In this document: piece by piece, positions 1-12,917 of the stretch
Layout of the letters: every line of letters begins with the position of its first letter
Numbering within the stretch: position 1 is the first letter of the stretch
From: Glossina fuscipes
Taxonomy: Eukaryota > Arthropoda > Insecta > Diptera > Glossinidae
Length of the DNA stretch: 64,000 nt
Reading direction: 5' to 3'
NCBI RefSeq assembly: GCF_014805625.2
Contig: NW_023998630.1
Coordinates: 1,535,102 to 1,599,101 of the forward strand
Program-made: the position numbers and the translations under genes
Notes under the pieces: generated by a model
The model's input: only the letters and a program-made list of their open reading frames with translations
What the model was told of the DNA's origin: nothing
Databases searched by the model: none

Positions 1-894
1 TTATATTTTGTTTCCATGTTAATACATGTTAATAAATGAAACCCCTTACAAACAATAGGACTACAGACATTACGAAACAACTTGTAAATAAAATGCGAAA
101 ATAAAATAACCTAAACTAAGACAATGCATTACAAAATATTTTTATTAATTTAGCCAGAGACATAAATTGAAAAATTGAAGTCTTAATGGACTACCTACAC
201 ATCTAAGGCCTTTCTTGTCTTCCCGAAATTGTATTAACTTCGTGTCAAAAGAACAAATTGGGTTTTAAGGAAACGCGAAACACTCTCGTCTCGATCTCGT
301 CTTAAGAGTTGGAACGCAGCGGGTGGGGTTGCACACTCCAGTTCACTACTGTTAATGGTTTTGCGATATATTGGTAGGCACTTCATAAAGACGATTTTAT
401 TATCTTTCATCAGAGCTTGGTTGAATTCCACCAGTTGTTGTCGGTTTCATTTGTCAGTGATAATTTCGTTGCATGTCAAAAACTCGTAACACACTACTGA
501 TCCATAAAAAGAACGAACCTGTGCCACTGTCATTAATGGTTGGCTTGGTGTGCATTTCTGGCATTTGAGCAGCACGTCCTACTGCGTATCTTATATAAAT
601 TATCGGTTAAATGTAGATAATTTAAGCCATATAACGGGCAAAATAATTAAAAAATATTACCTTGTTCATGTTTTTATTTTTATTAGAAAGATAATCAAAC
701 ATCGTAATATCATTAACTTAACGATCTTTCAGTCCCATGTATAAAAATTCAATCTTTGTAACAAAAAAAAAAAACAGCCATCATAAAAAACAACATTGTA
801 AAAAAATTTTTCATTATTCAATACCACACACAGGTTGCACAAATCAATGGTTGCTCTACTGAGCACTATTCCCACGTATATCTTTCGCACCGCA
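1..894. other. AT-rich DNA without recognisable genes
   Basis: Only short chance ORFs. No motif or repeat that I can assign. Probably 5' intron or flank of lilli. Confidence 0.5.
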
Positions 895-2340
895 AGCACG
901 TAGCCGTCACTCTATTACCTGACCAATACTTTACTTGACAGTTTTTTTGTCTGCTTGGAAACGCATGCATTTATGCCGGCTACATCGAGGATGTTGTAAA
1001 ATATATGCGGAGGCCATCTACGCCAGTTACATTTCACACTATTACTTTTCGCCATTTAGTCTGTCGTTTCGAGCCCAGATTTTGTGCTGTTATAGATTTA
1101 TGTCTTGAACTCCGCAGAAGCTCTTTTTTGTTCGGGATGCTTTTACAGCTTGTAATTCGATACATAAAGCTGTGTTGTAAAGCGTTGCATATAATCCTTT
1201 TATATTTTTGTAGTTCTCATTTTGACGAATAGTTCCAATTAAGACAGTTTCATTTTGCAAAAGCTTTTTGGCCAGCGAAGAGCTTGTGAAAAAGTGGCAA
1301 TGGTTCTCCCGAGGCCAGTAATGGCTTCAACTAGCTTCAAAACGACAGAATCAAACAATCAAGTTAATATCGTAGCACTTTCATGAAGCAACTTCGGCTC
1401 ATGATATTCAATAAAAATGGAGGATCTCGTTTTTTGTTCAATAAAAACGGTGCATTAAAAGTATGGTTTTTTTTTTTTGTCCTTTCGACAGGAACTTTTA
1501 TATAGATTCACGTGATATAGGTGAATATAGGCGACAGGTACTTTTATTCCTATTCACGTGATATAGATGAATATAGGCGACATTTTTTAGTTAGGCCACA
1601 CTAGAGTCTCAAATTTGCATGTTTTTCCATATCCATTCGTCGCTAACATACCAAATTTCAAAACACCGTTAAAAATAGCTCCTACAGGCAGAATTTGAAT
1701 TTGTTTAGTTTGTTTCAAAGGTATTTTCATATAGATTCACGAAATGTCCACAAAAATATTTTCCTTTTTTTAATGTGGACGAGGTAGGCTCTCAAATCCA
1801 ACTATATCTCAATTGTAATTATTTAACAGAGCTCCGCTAAGTCGTTAACATAGTTTTGTTAACAGAAATGGTAGGTGTCTTTGCTAGTTAAATTTGAATT
1901 TATCTTCACACCCTTTACTTTGCCCTACGTAATATTTCGTTTGGGGTGTCTACTTGGACCAGATACATCTTTGTAAATGGTATAAAGATGTAGTCTGCCA
2001 GGAGAGGAACGTGTTTCGATCTTCTTTCAAATTGTTTAATCAACCGCAATTTAAATCATTTGTTCCATTCAATACTTTTTTCATTATCGTCTTCAGAATG
2101 CGTCAACAACTCCATTTGTTTCCTCCTCTACTTGCGTTCAAATTGTCTTCCTTTTCATTAGTGCTTGAGGACTAACTTTCATAATCTCTAACGGGTTCAT
2201 TGTCATATACGAAAACATCACTTAACTCAACTTCACTTTCAGATTCTGAGCTTTCATCAATTCCACAGAATTCTACACTTACGATATTCTTGACTTCGAA
2301 CTTCATTGACTTTTGCGACTCTCTTAGGACTGATTGGATT
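895..2340 (-). mobile_element. piggyBac-like transposase remnant
   Basis: Minus-strand translation, with several frameshifts and stops, gives successive piggyBac transposase landmarks. These are: an acidic N-terminal stretch (ESSESESEVELSDVFVYDNE, about 2200-2270); VLKLVEAITGLGRT (about 1310-1350), matching the V-x-x-L-x-x-P-x-x-G-x-G-R block; FTSSSLAKKLL and VLIGTIRQNE (about 1215-1290), matching the D-N-x-F-T-S-x-x-L-A...G-T-x-R-x-N block; and IFYNILDVAGINAC (about 965-1010), matching R-W-P-x-x-x-F-x-x-x-L-D-x-x-x-x-N-A. The Asp before F-F-T-S, one of the three catalytic Asp residues, reads His/Cys here. The copy is dead. Terminal repeats and TTAA duplications were not found. Confidence 0.82.
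1486..1582. repeat. Two-copy 46-bp direct tandem repeat, with a weaker third copy near 1717
   Basis: cgacaggaactttta at 1486 and cgacaggtactttta at 1532 each start a unit containing attcacgtgatatag and gaatataggcgaca. The third stretch at 1717-1745 shares ttcatatagattcacg. It lies inside the piggyBac remnant. Confidence 0.75.
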
Positions 2341-4489
2341 GATTTTGCCTTCCGTAAATAATCCGCTTATAGATCGTTTTAAAAGCGACTTACCATAACC
2401 CAAATTCCTCGCGACATTTTGAATCCGTTAACCCATTGATCGGTTTTCCGCTAAATTTCTGCCAATTTTCTGCCAGTCGTCAGTTCCATGACGTAAGTAA
2501 CGCGCCGTGCATGTGTACTTTGTCTTCACCTTTCTTTAAAATTTTGTGCGAAAACCCCTAATGCTAGAAATATGTATACCATATTCACATCTTTGTATAC
2601 AGAATAAGCCAATGGAAAATAATGTCCCTGAATTAATTTAAGAGCTGTTGTACGAAAATTCAATAAATTAATTGTGGAAAAATGATTAAACTAAGCGAAT
2701 AATCTTAAATTGAAATTTGAAAAATATCTTTTAACACCTCTTGGTGGAACCTAGTGTTAATTGTGCGGTAGCATATATGATGGAATACTCGATCGGCTAT
2801 ATCATTTCTAAGTCAACATTTGCATAATTGGTCGAAATATTTGAAAACATTTTTTTACGCAAATTCTTATTTCATATTTGCCAGCGGAAGAGGAGAATTA
2901 CCGAGAATTATCAAATTTTCGAGCTATGTCTATACTACAAACTACATTTTAAAGAAAGCGATAAAGTCGGTTGTTAGCTTTAAGCAGGCCCGTCGTTGAG
3001 ATAACCAACAAACAGTAATTTTTTAGTCGTGAGACTAAAAATGCTTTTAATAATAATTAGACAAGCATTCGATAACGGTTAGCTTAAACATATTCAAAAA
3101 ACCTTCAATGATTCGTACTTCTCTAAACAAAAACGGGTTGAAAATCTGTCATTTGGAAAGATAAGAAAGAACTTAATGTAATTTCTTGCTATAGAGTCTT
3201 ATCTAAAACTTCTGGTGTAGCTCGATACACTAATTCGTATGAGTAATTCTTTTAAGTGAAATACTCTAAATGACATTTAAATGTGTAGGAAAATTAGCTG
3301 TAACTGTATAATATTGGTGCAAAATTCCTTACTCAATAAATACATGTATTTAAAGAAGAAAAACATTTTCATTAAAGTAACATTCGGTAAATAAGCAGAC
3401 TATCTACGAAAATTAATTTACGATATGCAGACAATCAAATGTAATGCTGTTATTAATTACATTGCTCTATGACGCTTTTGAAGCTACTTGTTGTTTATAT
3501 GGCTCTGTTTTTTTTCGCTCTTCACGTGTTTATTTGTATATTGGGTAAATACAAATATGATATTTATGTACGTAAATGCATGTACACCGCATTCGATGCC
3601 TCTTGTACTATTTTTTATTTTTTTTACATTATTATCAGCGTTGACGCCAACATTGACGATGACCTTATTGTCAACCTAGGCGTCATTTAACAAGCACTTA
3701 CATATTGTGCGGATACTACGTCACATATATTGCCCCTATATAGTGTGATCAAATATCAAACATACGTTTTCGAAGCAGTTTCAACTCTGTAAAATTACTT
3801 CTCAAAAATTTGTATGCCCTTCATAATAATTAGAAGAAAGAATACTAATTTTCTTTTTGCTCGTAAATAAAGTCAACATTTTGATCAGAATAAAATGCTT
3901 AAAAGTTTTCGAATCCTGTCCATCTGTCGGTTGTTGCAATTGTCAAACCCAAACACCTCGACAATGAAGACGAAAATATTTGTGCAAATGTTTTCTGCTT
4001 GCAATTTCTGCAAGTTTTCAAAGAGAGAAAGTCATTCTTCTTTAGTAACTAACTGAAAGAATAAAAAGACGCCGAGAAAAAATTAAAAGTTTTTATCAAA
4101 AAGTTGCAGCCTATTAAAGATCGATTGAAAGTCTGAACGACTTGTATTAAGCTCTATAAATGTCTTTATGATATAACTCTAAATAAATGTAATAGGAGTG
4201 TGAGCAAGTTCTGTTTGTCTTAGAAAATTCGTCTATAGCGATTTGTTTGCCTGAAACTTTGGCTACATGTAAATTAGACATTAGTGGTCGTATGGTTCAG
4301 TTGTTTAAAAGCTGCTGTTCAGTGTATAATGCAATCCTTAGAGATGGACATAAGCAAACGTTTACGGTACTATTTGCTATGGAAAAAATGCAACTAAAAC
4401 TACGAAATGGATTAAGTGGATCAGAGGAAAATCGCAGCAAGCAATGAAACATTTAAAGAAAGATTTACGGCATTTCTTGCAAAAAACCT
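2341..4489. other. AT-rich non-coding DNA
   Basis: No gene seen. A cgtc/ctgtcgg-type fragment near 3915-3935 (ccatctgtcggttgttgcaa) may belong to the dispersed repeats described elsewhere. The rest is unassigned. Confidence 0.4.
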
Positions 4490-4890
4490 TAATTTTTGAG
4501 ACGTTGAAAATTATAAATCTCAATTTGATAGAATTGGAAAGAAACAATCCATTGCGAACTTGTTGAAAAAGAAGGTTACATCTGTGCGATATCAAGCCAA
4601 ACTAGTCAAAAACGACAGCAAGAGTAATAAATGAAGTGATCTTCAACTTGGGTTGGAAGTTTTATTTCTTTACTTATTCTCCAGACGTGGCTTCGTCTGT
4701 TTACCAGTTGTTCAGAGCGATGTAGCAATATTTAGCAGTTTAGCGAATTATAAAAGTTGAAAATCTGGGAAAATGGATTGATGATCGCTGGGCGTAGAAA
4801 CCGCCAAGTGTTTACCGCGAGAATATCCGTAGACAAGTCGATAAGAGCTAATAGCAGTGATGATGGATGAATATTTCGATTATTCAGCTT
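4490..4890 (+). mobile_element. Mariner-type transposase remnant, C-terminal half
   Basis: Plus-strand translation gives NYKSQFDRIGKKQSIANLL (about 4510-4565), matching the Y-x-x-Q-L-D-R-L...R-P-A-L-A-N-R mariner segment. LGWKFYFFTYSPDVASS and YQLFRAM follow (about 4645-4715), matching L-G-W-E-V-L-x-H-P-P-Y-S-P-D-L-A-P-S-D-Y-H-L-F-R-S-M, with the third Asp of the D,D34D triad kept in S-P-D. Then come GKWIDDRWA and SSDDG, the end of the protein. Stops and frameshifts are frequent, and the middle stretch that should carry H-Q-D-N-A-R-P-H is unreadable. Not functional. Confidence 0.78.
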
Positions 4891-7800
4891 GGCAATAAGC
4901 TTATTTTTGAATTAAATGTCAATTTTCTCAGAAAATACAAAAAACTTATTAACAAACTTGTTACAAATAATCTTTGATAATAATAGAAGCGGACGGCAGG
5001 CTAATTCTGCGAACGTCTTCCCCATGTGTGCTTCGGTCCGAACTCCGAGACAAGCTTTTATCTAGCAAAAATTAATAATTAATTTTAATTTTTAACACTT
5101 TGTGGTGAAAATAGCTCCTTAATAGCAATTTGAAATTGGAGACAACCGCACCAATTGCGGGCAGAGCATGTTAGTTTAGTTTTATGCACCATCAAACAAA
5201 CGGATTCTCGTTCAAACCAAACCGAACATTTCTATGACAACAATGTCTAATTTTTTTTTTACTTTGTAACGAAAAACGATGAAGAAGAAAAAGATCTTTA
5301 GCCAAAAAAATTAATTTTGCTAAATGTGGACTACGCCGGCTCATATCCTATGCCTACTCTCTTTTAGGGACTTTCAGGAAGACTACACCTTTACAGGAAA
5401 TTTTTGGTATTTAGTTATGAGAACGAATGAGTCATTGTATTAGGCGAAATACAGCGTAGGGTATTAAGGGATCGATCTTTACCGGCTAAGACAATTTTCT
5501 TGTTTCAATTAAAAAAAATTTTCTCCCATAACTCGGGAAGAGATGTTGGAAAGTATACGTACGTTGAAATTATTGTATGTTTTCGTAATCAAAAGAATTA
5601 AAGTCCACACAAGGTCTACATCACTAACATCACATGATAATTTAAGAAACTGTTGAGAAATCGTATCAACCATAATTTAGCACGGCTTGTTTTACTTAAG
5701 TTATTAATTAACATATATTTTTGTAAATAAAAAAAAAAAAATAATTAAATGGAGGATATTGTCGCTTTTGAGGGGACGTGAAAAATGCGAAAAAATAAAC
5801 ATATATAACTGTTTACTTTATTAATTCAACAATGCTGCCATATTTGCCTCGTGCTTCATTTATTGTCATTGTGTTCGGTAAATCAATTCTTTAAATTTAT
5901 TTAAGATTATTTTTTCCACGTTTTCTTGATGATGTTATTATAAAAAAGTGCAAAAGAGGCTACAAATGCCTTTTGTTAGGTCGTTCGCCTTTTTTGTCGA
6001 TTAAAATTTTTCAATCAAGGCCTAGCCTTACATATTGAATATTTTATATTTATACGTAGAATGCGAGCGTAATTTCAAGCAAATCTCTGTTCGAACACAA
6101 ATAATCAGTAATCCCATTATTACCTCATGTACTAGCATACGCATCGCCTTACTTTTTAAATATATTTATAGTAACACTTTTGGATATTTATAAAATATAG
6201 CATAAAAATATAATGAAATGATTAAATTACGTTTACGCCCATGACATTAAATCAAAACCTTTATTATAACATTTAATACGATGGCAGCGTCGAGCCATTA
6301 CCGCTGTTAATCAAAATCAATAAAACTCGACTAAATTAATCAGCACAAATGCTAAAGTTCCGTTAGAAATCAAAATTTTCTTGCGAAACAAGAAAAAAAA
6401 CGGAGCTTCTAACAAAAAAAGGCTGAAAGAGGCCAAGCATTTTGAAAAAATCTGATGTGTTATATCAAGGCAACACTCAAAATCTTAATAGTGTCGTAAA
6501 ATTCTTTCAAAATTAATTTTTAAACGATTAGAATGTTTACGCAAATATCTTGGAAAAAAAAAAAACGAAGGTAAAAAATTTTTCTATTGGGAGAGCATTT
6601 GTCTGCTAACGAAGGTACGCAGATCAAACAGTGAAAGTGTGTGAGCGTGGAAGAAAATATCTAAAAATAAATGCAAAACGCACCCATAAATTTCCTGTAT
6701 GCCCTTAATATTCAATTTTTTTTTATCATTGCTTACATAACATGTTTGTTTGTGCATATAGCACAGACATGGAGTTTAGAAGATGTATTTTTAAAGCACC
6801 AATTCACGTAACTTATTTTCCGCACACCTGAAAGCATGCTACGATTAATGCCGATGCCCGATACACATTTTATATCTCCAATGGATGGCTTTACATACAA
6901 CAAATCGTAACATATGCAAATATTGTTGCGAAAGCTTCGTGTGGCATAGGATGAAGTTGAAGCATGTTCTAACCCACCATTCACCCTTCCCCCCTTCAGA
7001 CAGACAAAAAGAAACAAAAATCGTTGTTGTGCCACAAGGTTTTGTTTTACATTTTAAACATTCATTTTTTGCGTTCTGCTTTGTTGTTAGATTTTCCCAA
7101 CATTTCCCCACAAATGTATGGAATTTGCCGCTTTGCCTGCTATCACACCGTGTGCGTGCACCAAGGTAGTCATCAGTGACCATATGCCGTTGGTTTTTGC
7201 TCAAGTTATTGTTGTTGTGTTACAATATTACAAAATATTGGTATTGCTCTTGATATTGCTATAGGACCATTTGTTGCACTCTTCTTGTTTTTTGGAATGC
7301 CCAAAATTGTTATAGATTTAAGCTTTCTCTCTCACAACTTTACTGCAAAAATATTATGAAATAAAATTGTTGAAAACACATACGTATATGTGTGTACATG
7401 TTTGTTAAACTGTATGATAGCGTTTGAGATATATTTTCCATTATTTAATCACAGAGTGTGATCAAATTCTGCTTGATTCTTTTCCTTCTTTTTTCTTTTT
7501 TTTTCAATATTGACGAAATTTTAATGATTAAAAACGTTGTTTCATTTATTACGGAAAACAATCGGAAAATAAACTAATAAAAAAGTTGTGTACTTTTGTT
7601 TTGCAAGTTGGTTCGGACGAACATATTATATCATGTTTCCATCTATGAAAAACTAAGTGTCACTCATGTCGCTTTATTTCGTCGAAATAATTTTATGTGT
7701 GTAACCGGCATTGATAATAACACTAAATGGATTTTTGCATTATTGGCTTAATATCACATACACGTACATAAACATATGCACATCATATTAATAGCCCTAG

Positions 7801-8235
7801 TGCTGGTCTACAAACGCATCAATATTACCACTTAGCAAAGTTATACACAATTGGTATATAATATTATAGTTGTAGTCATTTAATGTTATAACCTAACAAA
7901 GAAGAGAACATAAGAGAAAATTATCCGCACAAAAATACACTTGCAAACCTCAATAACTTAACTCATCCTGCTAATTTTTGTGCAATTGAATGAATGCCAA
8001 CCAGTTAAGGTGGCAGCAGGCAACTTTTATGATTAAAGCGCTTGCGAGAGAAGAATAAATGTAAACGTAGTCGTATCCGCCCTTATGGAGGTATATAAAG
8101 GAAGATAATGCAATTGCTTTGAAGTCCTGTAAAAAGGTGGATACCTATTAAAATCCCTATGTGATTATTTGGACACTGTTAAGCACACAACAATTCAAAC
8201 AAATGCTCACATGAACAGATAATAGTCAAACAAAT
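4891..8235. other. AT-rich non-coding DNA
   Basis: No gene recognised. Two overlapping minus-strand ORFs at 6733-7204 (100 and 119 codons) have no family match that I can see and unremarkable composition. Confidence 0.4.
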
Positions 8236-8266
8236 ATATTGATGCACACGAAATGTGCATCAATAT
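8236..8266. repeat. Perfect 13-bp inverted repeat with 5-nt loop
   Basis: ATATTGATGCACA, loop cgaaa, TGTGCATCAATAT. It sits 13 nt before a TA-dinucleotide tract. Confidence 0.9.
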
Positions 8267-8279
8267 GTTTAGTTTGTTG

Positions 8280-8332
8280 TATATATATATATATATATAT
8301 ATACATATATGTATATGTGTTTGTGTATATAT
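8280..8332. repeat. TA-rich microsatellite
   Basis: An uninterrupted (TA)n run followed by interrupted atacatatatgtatatgtg. Confidence 0.9.
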
Positions 8333-8779
8333 ATGCAAGCAATGCACTTACAAGTTGCCATACTTAAAATGAACTCTTAACAAAGAATAAATAACATGAT
8401 GGAACACGATCTATTATCAATGTAAAGGGTTCTATGCTTGTATTGCTATTGTTACTTTAAACCTAAATACGTATACATTATCGTCTGAATGGATAGTAGA
8501 GAACATACAATCGTTTCACTTTTCTGGATACACGTTTATTCCGCCCCTCTTCCTACCAATCCAATGACAATGGATTTCAAATTTCTAGTGACTAACTTCA
8601 TAATCGTGAAGAATTTCTAGTTTGGGTAATGCAAATATTGACGTAAAAAGCAAGAATTTGAAAAAAAGGAGGAGGTGCCTTCACTTCACCTTCATCGTAA
8701 GGATAATGTATAACCAGATCATGAATAGATATCATAAGATATTTACATCATACAAATACAAAAACTCCTCGCTATGGCA

Positions 8780-9499
8780 ATGTGGCTAGTCCGTTAGTCT
8801 TCTGGCGGTGCGAGTGAGCCAATTATCACGCTATTTGATCGCCACGTCATCTCTTGCGTCTTCGGACTCAGATAAGAAGCCTACGCACTCGCAGGGGTCT
8901 ACTTGCGGCCCTACGGTTGTAACACCTGACATCATTATTAGAGACGCTTAAATGGGCGCTGAATCTTCAGGAGTTGATATCGTATCGTAAATGTACCCCG
9001 CGTTCTGCCAAGAGATTTTGCTAATAGTGTTGAAGTTAGTATGAACGAATGTGATTATCTCCAAATGCGTTGACTCCAAATCCCCTTCGTCATCTCGACA
9101 GTTGTGTTAAGTTTTGTTACTCCTCGCGTTTCGGATTGAAACGCTTGTGCTCACACACTAGCAAAAGAGATGTTGAGGGTGATGACGGCTTCGTCTGAAA
9201 TGTCCAGTGCTGATAGCTCCTGCTCTGCTATCGTTAGCTAAAATTCTGAAAATGAGGATGGTCGATGCAATACGTACGATTCAGTAACTAATGATTGCTT
9301 AGGGAATGATAGGTCTAATGGTTTGCGGGTTAACAGAGAGTAAACCAGTGGCAAGCAGCAACAGGTTTAAAATTAGGCAGCCAATGATGTCTCTTCCCCT
9401 GGACTGGAATTAGTTGTTATTCCGGCATAGAAAGTTTTTTTACATTTACCGGCAATAGATTATGATTAGTGAGCAGAAAACCATAGCATCATTTTAAAA
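8780..9499 (+). other. GC-richer block, probably ORF1/5' part of the adjacent non-LTR remnant
   Basis: Base composition rises clearly against the surroundings. A Ser-rich stretch is readable on the plus strand near 9200-9250 (SSEMSSADSSCS), suggestive of a retrotransposon ORF1 N-terminal region, but no zinc knuckle is seen. It directly precedes the reverse transcriptase remnant in the same orientation. Confidence 0.4.
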
Positions 9500-10020
9500 A
9501 ATTAAAGAGGGACTCCTAAATTGGCTACCCTACCTAAGCCATTTGAGCAGCTTTCAGTGAATACATTGCGACCGCTACTGGTGTCTATCTTATCACTGTC
9601 TCAACATGGTTTTATTTTATTAAAAATGGATCAGCTATGACGACCGTACTGCAACTTATTTGTCATGTTTACAATGGATCCTCTATGGGTAAAAAAATCG
9701 ATGCTATTTACAATGAATTTTCTTAGGCTTTTGATAGCGCTGATCATAAACTTCTTTTACAAAAATTCTATTTTACTGCTTGCCCTAGTAATTTAGATGC
9801 ATAATTTTAGTCTTATTAACCTGGCCGCACACAAAGCCTGTTGTTGTACATCACGGCGTATACGATCATATCTAGGGTTTTGCAAGGGAATCTTTCGGGA
9901 TCGTTACTTTTTATTTAAATACTAATGACTTACCACTTCGCGTACAATTTTCTAAAGTCCTATTGTTTGCGCATCACGTTATTTTATTCGTTCGATACCT
10001 AGGAGCAGGGCAAGCGTATG
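9500..10020 (+). mobile_element. Jockey/CR1-type non-LTR retrotransposon, degenerate reverse transcriptase
   Basis: Plus-strand translation gives TPKLATLPKPFEQLSVNTL (from 9512) then LSQHGF (about 9595), matching the I-P-K-L-F-E...Q-H-G-F segment. ATTVLQL follows, then DAIYNEFS and AFDSADHKLLLQKF (about 9700-9765), matching D-x-x-x-D-F-S-K-A-F-D-x-x-x-H-x-x-L-L-x-K, with an in-frame TAG where Lys is expected. SGSLLFI (about 9898-9920) matches G-S-x-L-x-P-L-L-F. LLFAHHVILF (about 9961-9990) matches L-F-A-D-D-x-x-L-F, with both catalytic Asp residues changed to His. Frameshifts are common; this is a dead copy. Confidence 0.85.
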
Positions 10021-12883
10021 CGTTCTGACCTTTCCAAACTTTACGGTTGATGTAAATATAATCACACGTCACTTAACTTAAAAAAATGTAAGCACTTCAA
10101 CGTTCTATGTAACACGAGTGGACTATTATGTTGAAACCCTTAAGTCGTACTCCGTTTCGAGCTTCGTAGGTCTAGGGTTACACATGATTCTAAATTGTAT
10201 GTTAAGTTGCAGGCCCAAGCCTCCAGTAATAGAGTGAAAGCTCAGCGAGGGTTTACTAAGCGTTAGTAAGAGAAATATATTTGAAAACCGAAGCGTTAAA
10301 GCACTGGTATGTAAGGCTAGCGGCTTTATTGAAAACTCTACTGCACTTGACATTTGATTCCCCGACTATTGAATCGAGATCTTTTGCCTATTCGACCACT
10401 CACGAGCACATATTGTTCTTACACTTTATAAAAATGAAATCACTAATGGACGTTATCTGCTTGTCGCATTGAATACGCAATAAATGAAACAAGCTCGATT
10501 TATGTGCTGATGGTTATTTAGAATAACCAGAATTTAAGTTCCATTTTATTTTTTATTGAACTGCGCCCTACCTTATTCATTCTAAATTACTTGTATTCCA
10601 TCTACTGCAGCTAATCTTTTTTTGGTTGAATAAATAATAATAATGATATAAAAGCAGAAATTTTTTTCTTTTTACCTTTTGCCAAAAAGTTTACTTGCAC
10701 TTATGGCATATTTTAAGGCTGTCTTAGGATTTTCTAAAAGATTTTGCCTTTTAATGCAACTTGCAAATTAAATAAAAAGCAATATAATTTTTCATTTTTA
10801 TTTCTTTGAAAAGTAATAAATCTCTTTAAAATTTTTCTTCGATCTCTGTCTTCCCATAAAAATGAAATTTTTTAAATATCAGTATATCTCTATAAATCTT
10901 TTAATAATAAATACCAAATGGTTAAGCTCAAGGTTGTAAAACTTTAAATTTTCTTGACATCGTTGCGGTGGTTGTTATCAAGCATATATGTTCTAGGATG
11001 AATACGTAATTTGCGATTATTGACTACGATTTTCGAATGGAATAAAATTGAGAAAAGATAATTTTGTAGAAAATTCAACCAAAAACAAATTTCAGATATA
11101 AATTTAATACTTGGGCCAATACATACACCACAAAACCAGAATAAGCTTAGGCAAATTGCATATGTAATTTAGTTAGTGTATAGCTGAAAGCTGTCGCAAA
11201 TCTTGCATATTGAGAATTAAAGCCCAAAAACTTGTTGGCCATTTTAGATTGGTTTTGTTGTGTATATGGGTGGTTCTTCTTGGGACCTCAGACATTGAAT
11301 GCAAGGAATCCTATATAGAGGTAGAAGATTAATAAATTATTTGATGAAAAATTAATTATATCAAAGTTGAATATAAAGTTTCTCCCAAATAATAATATTT
11401 AAGCGACTAAATTTCGTCCGTAATTCTTAAAATTATACTACCTATACTAAATGCAGGGACTACAACCTTATAGGTTTCAGCTTGTTATAACAATCGCCGC
11501 ACATAGGATTCGGAAACGATCTAATGTTTATACGGAAATGAGTAAATGAGTCTTCAGGGGAAGGTCGATAATCGCTATATTGCTATATCCTGCACTTTTC
11601 TTTGTAGTATCTGCAAAACAGTTTTAAATGTGATGGTTTTTGGCTTAAATGATAGCATTGGCAACGGTTGACTTTCGTTAGTGGTTTTGTACTACAGTGA
11701 TCTGCTGTTTTGTTATGGACGTAAATGATAATCTAGTGTTTACAACGTGATTGCGAATTAGTCTCTTCTAATTCAATCTGAGATATTTTCATGCAATTTG
11801 GTATACTGACGCCTGTCGCCTTGTTTTTAAAAGTCGTTATATGAATAACTGTAGGGAGGTGTAAAGCTTTTAAACATGAGCCGCGCCGTACTACATTGTT
11901 TTTACTTGCGTAAGATAAAAGGAAGAAGCATTAGTAATCTTTTATGTTAATCGATTTATCGTATCCATATCAATTCATTAAAAATTCTTTAGACTTCTAC
12001 CGTTTATCTGACAAGAAATCTTAAATATTGGTCAATAGAACTCTTTTCCATATAATGTAGAGTAAATATTGAAAATCCCACCCGTGGTTTGCTGTGGGTG
12101 TCAGCATATATTCAGATTTGAATAACTACATGACTTCTTACTTCACCTGCGGTTTGTCCCTTTTGATCCATTAGAGAACATTTTCAAACTCTCTAAATGT
12201 CTACAAACCCTAACAGTTTTAACTAGCTTTTACTCTCTCTCGTCTTTATAAGGTTTGTCAATAAATTCCAAGTTCTAACGTAAGCCCTTTATTTCCAGCG
12301 TTTTCTTATTTGTTTGACTGAATCGCATCATTGCTTTGGTTAACGACCAACTTCTTTGCTGGTAATGCTTTGTGTGCAGTTCAATGTCGTTTTCTTGAGA
12401 ATTCCAATATTTACTTGCTATATCATGTTCTGCATAGTTTATGGAAAACATTGTCATGAAAGTTTTTTTAGTTTCATTAATAGAATCTATGCTAACACAC
12501 AAACCGTTTGGTGGCTTTGGATTTTATGTGATTTCTTGTTGTTGTGCTTGTTTCTTTTTTTAATAGAATTGTAGTGTTTCAATTTTTAATTTGTTATGTT
12601 ATCCTTACTATAAAAGCGTATCTTTGAAATTCAAAGCCACTAGTGTTCTGCTGTGTTTCTAGTGCTACAGAGTAAAAGCAGAGTAAAACAACTCTTAATT
12701 AAAAATTCATGTCACTACGCTCCATTTTTAAGAGCATTTTAAAGCACAACCAACACTTTCCACGTGCAAAGACAAATTACTTATATAAGAAGCAGTAAAA
12801 GCTTTATACATTTATTATTTTTTATTTTATGATCTTTTTTCTGTACGCAATCGCATTTAGAAAATTACGTCGCGCTTACAAAA

Positions 12884-12917
<34 letters not shown>

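Noticed and set aside
6733..7204. Overlapping 119- and 100-codon minus ORFs
   Set aside because: No domain, no splice context and no family resemblance; length is within chance for this much DNA.
8280..8332. TA tract considered as a replication or regulatory element
   Set aside because: Simple microsatellite; several similar tracts occur in the window.
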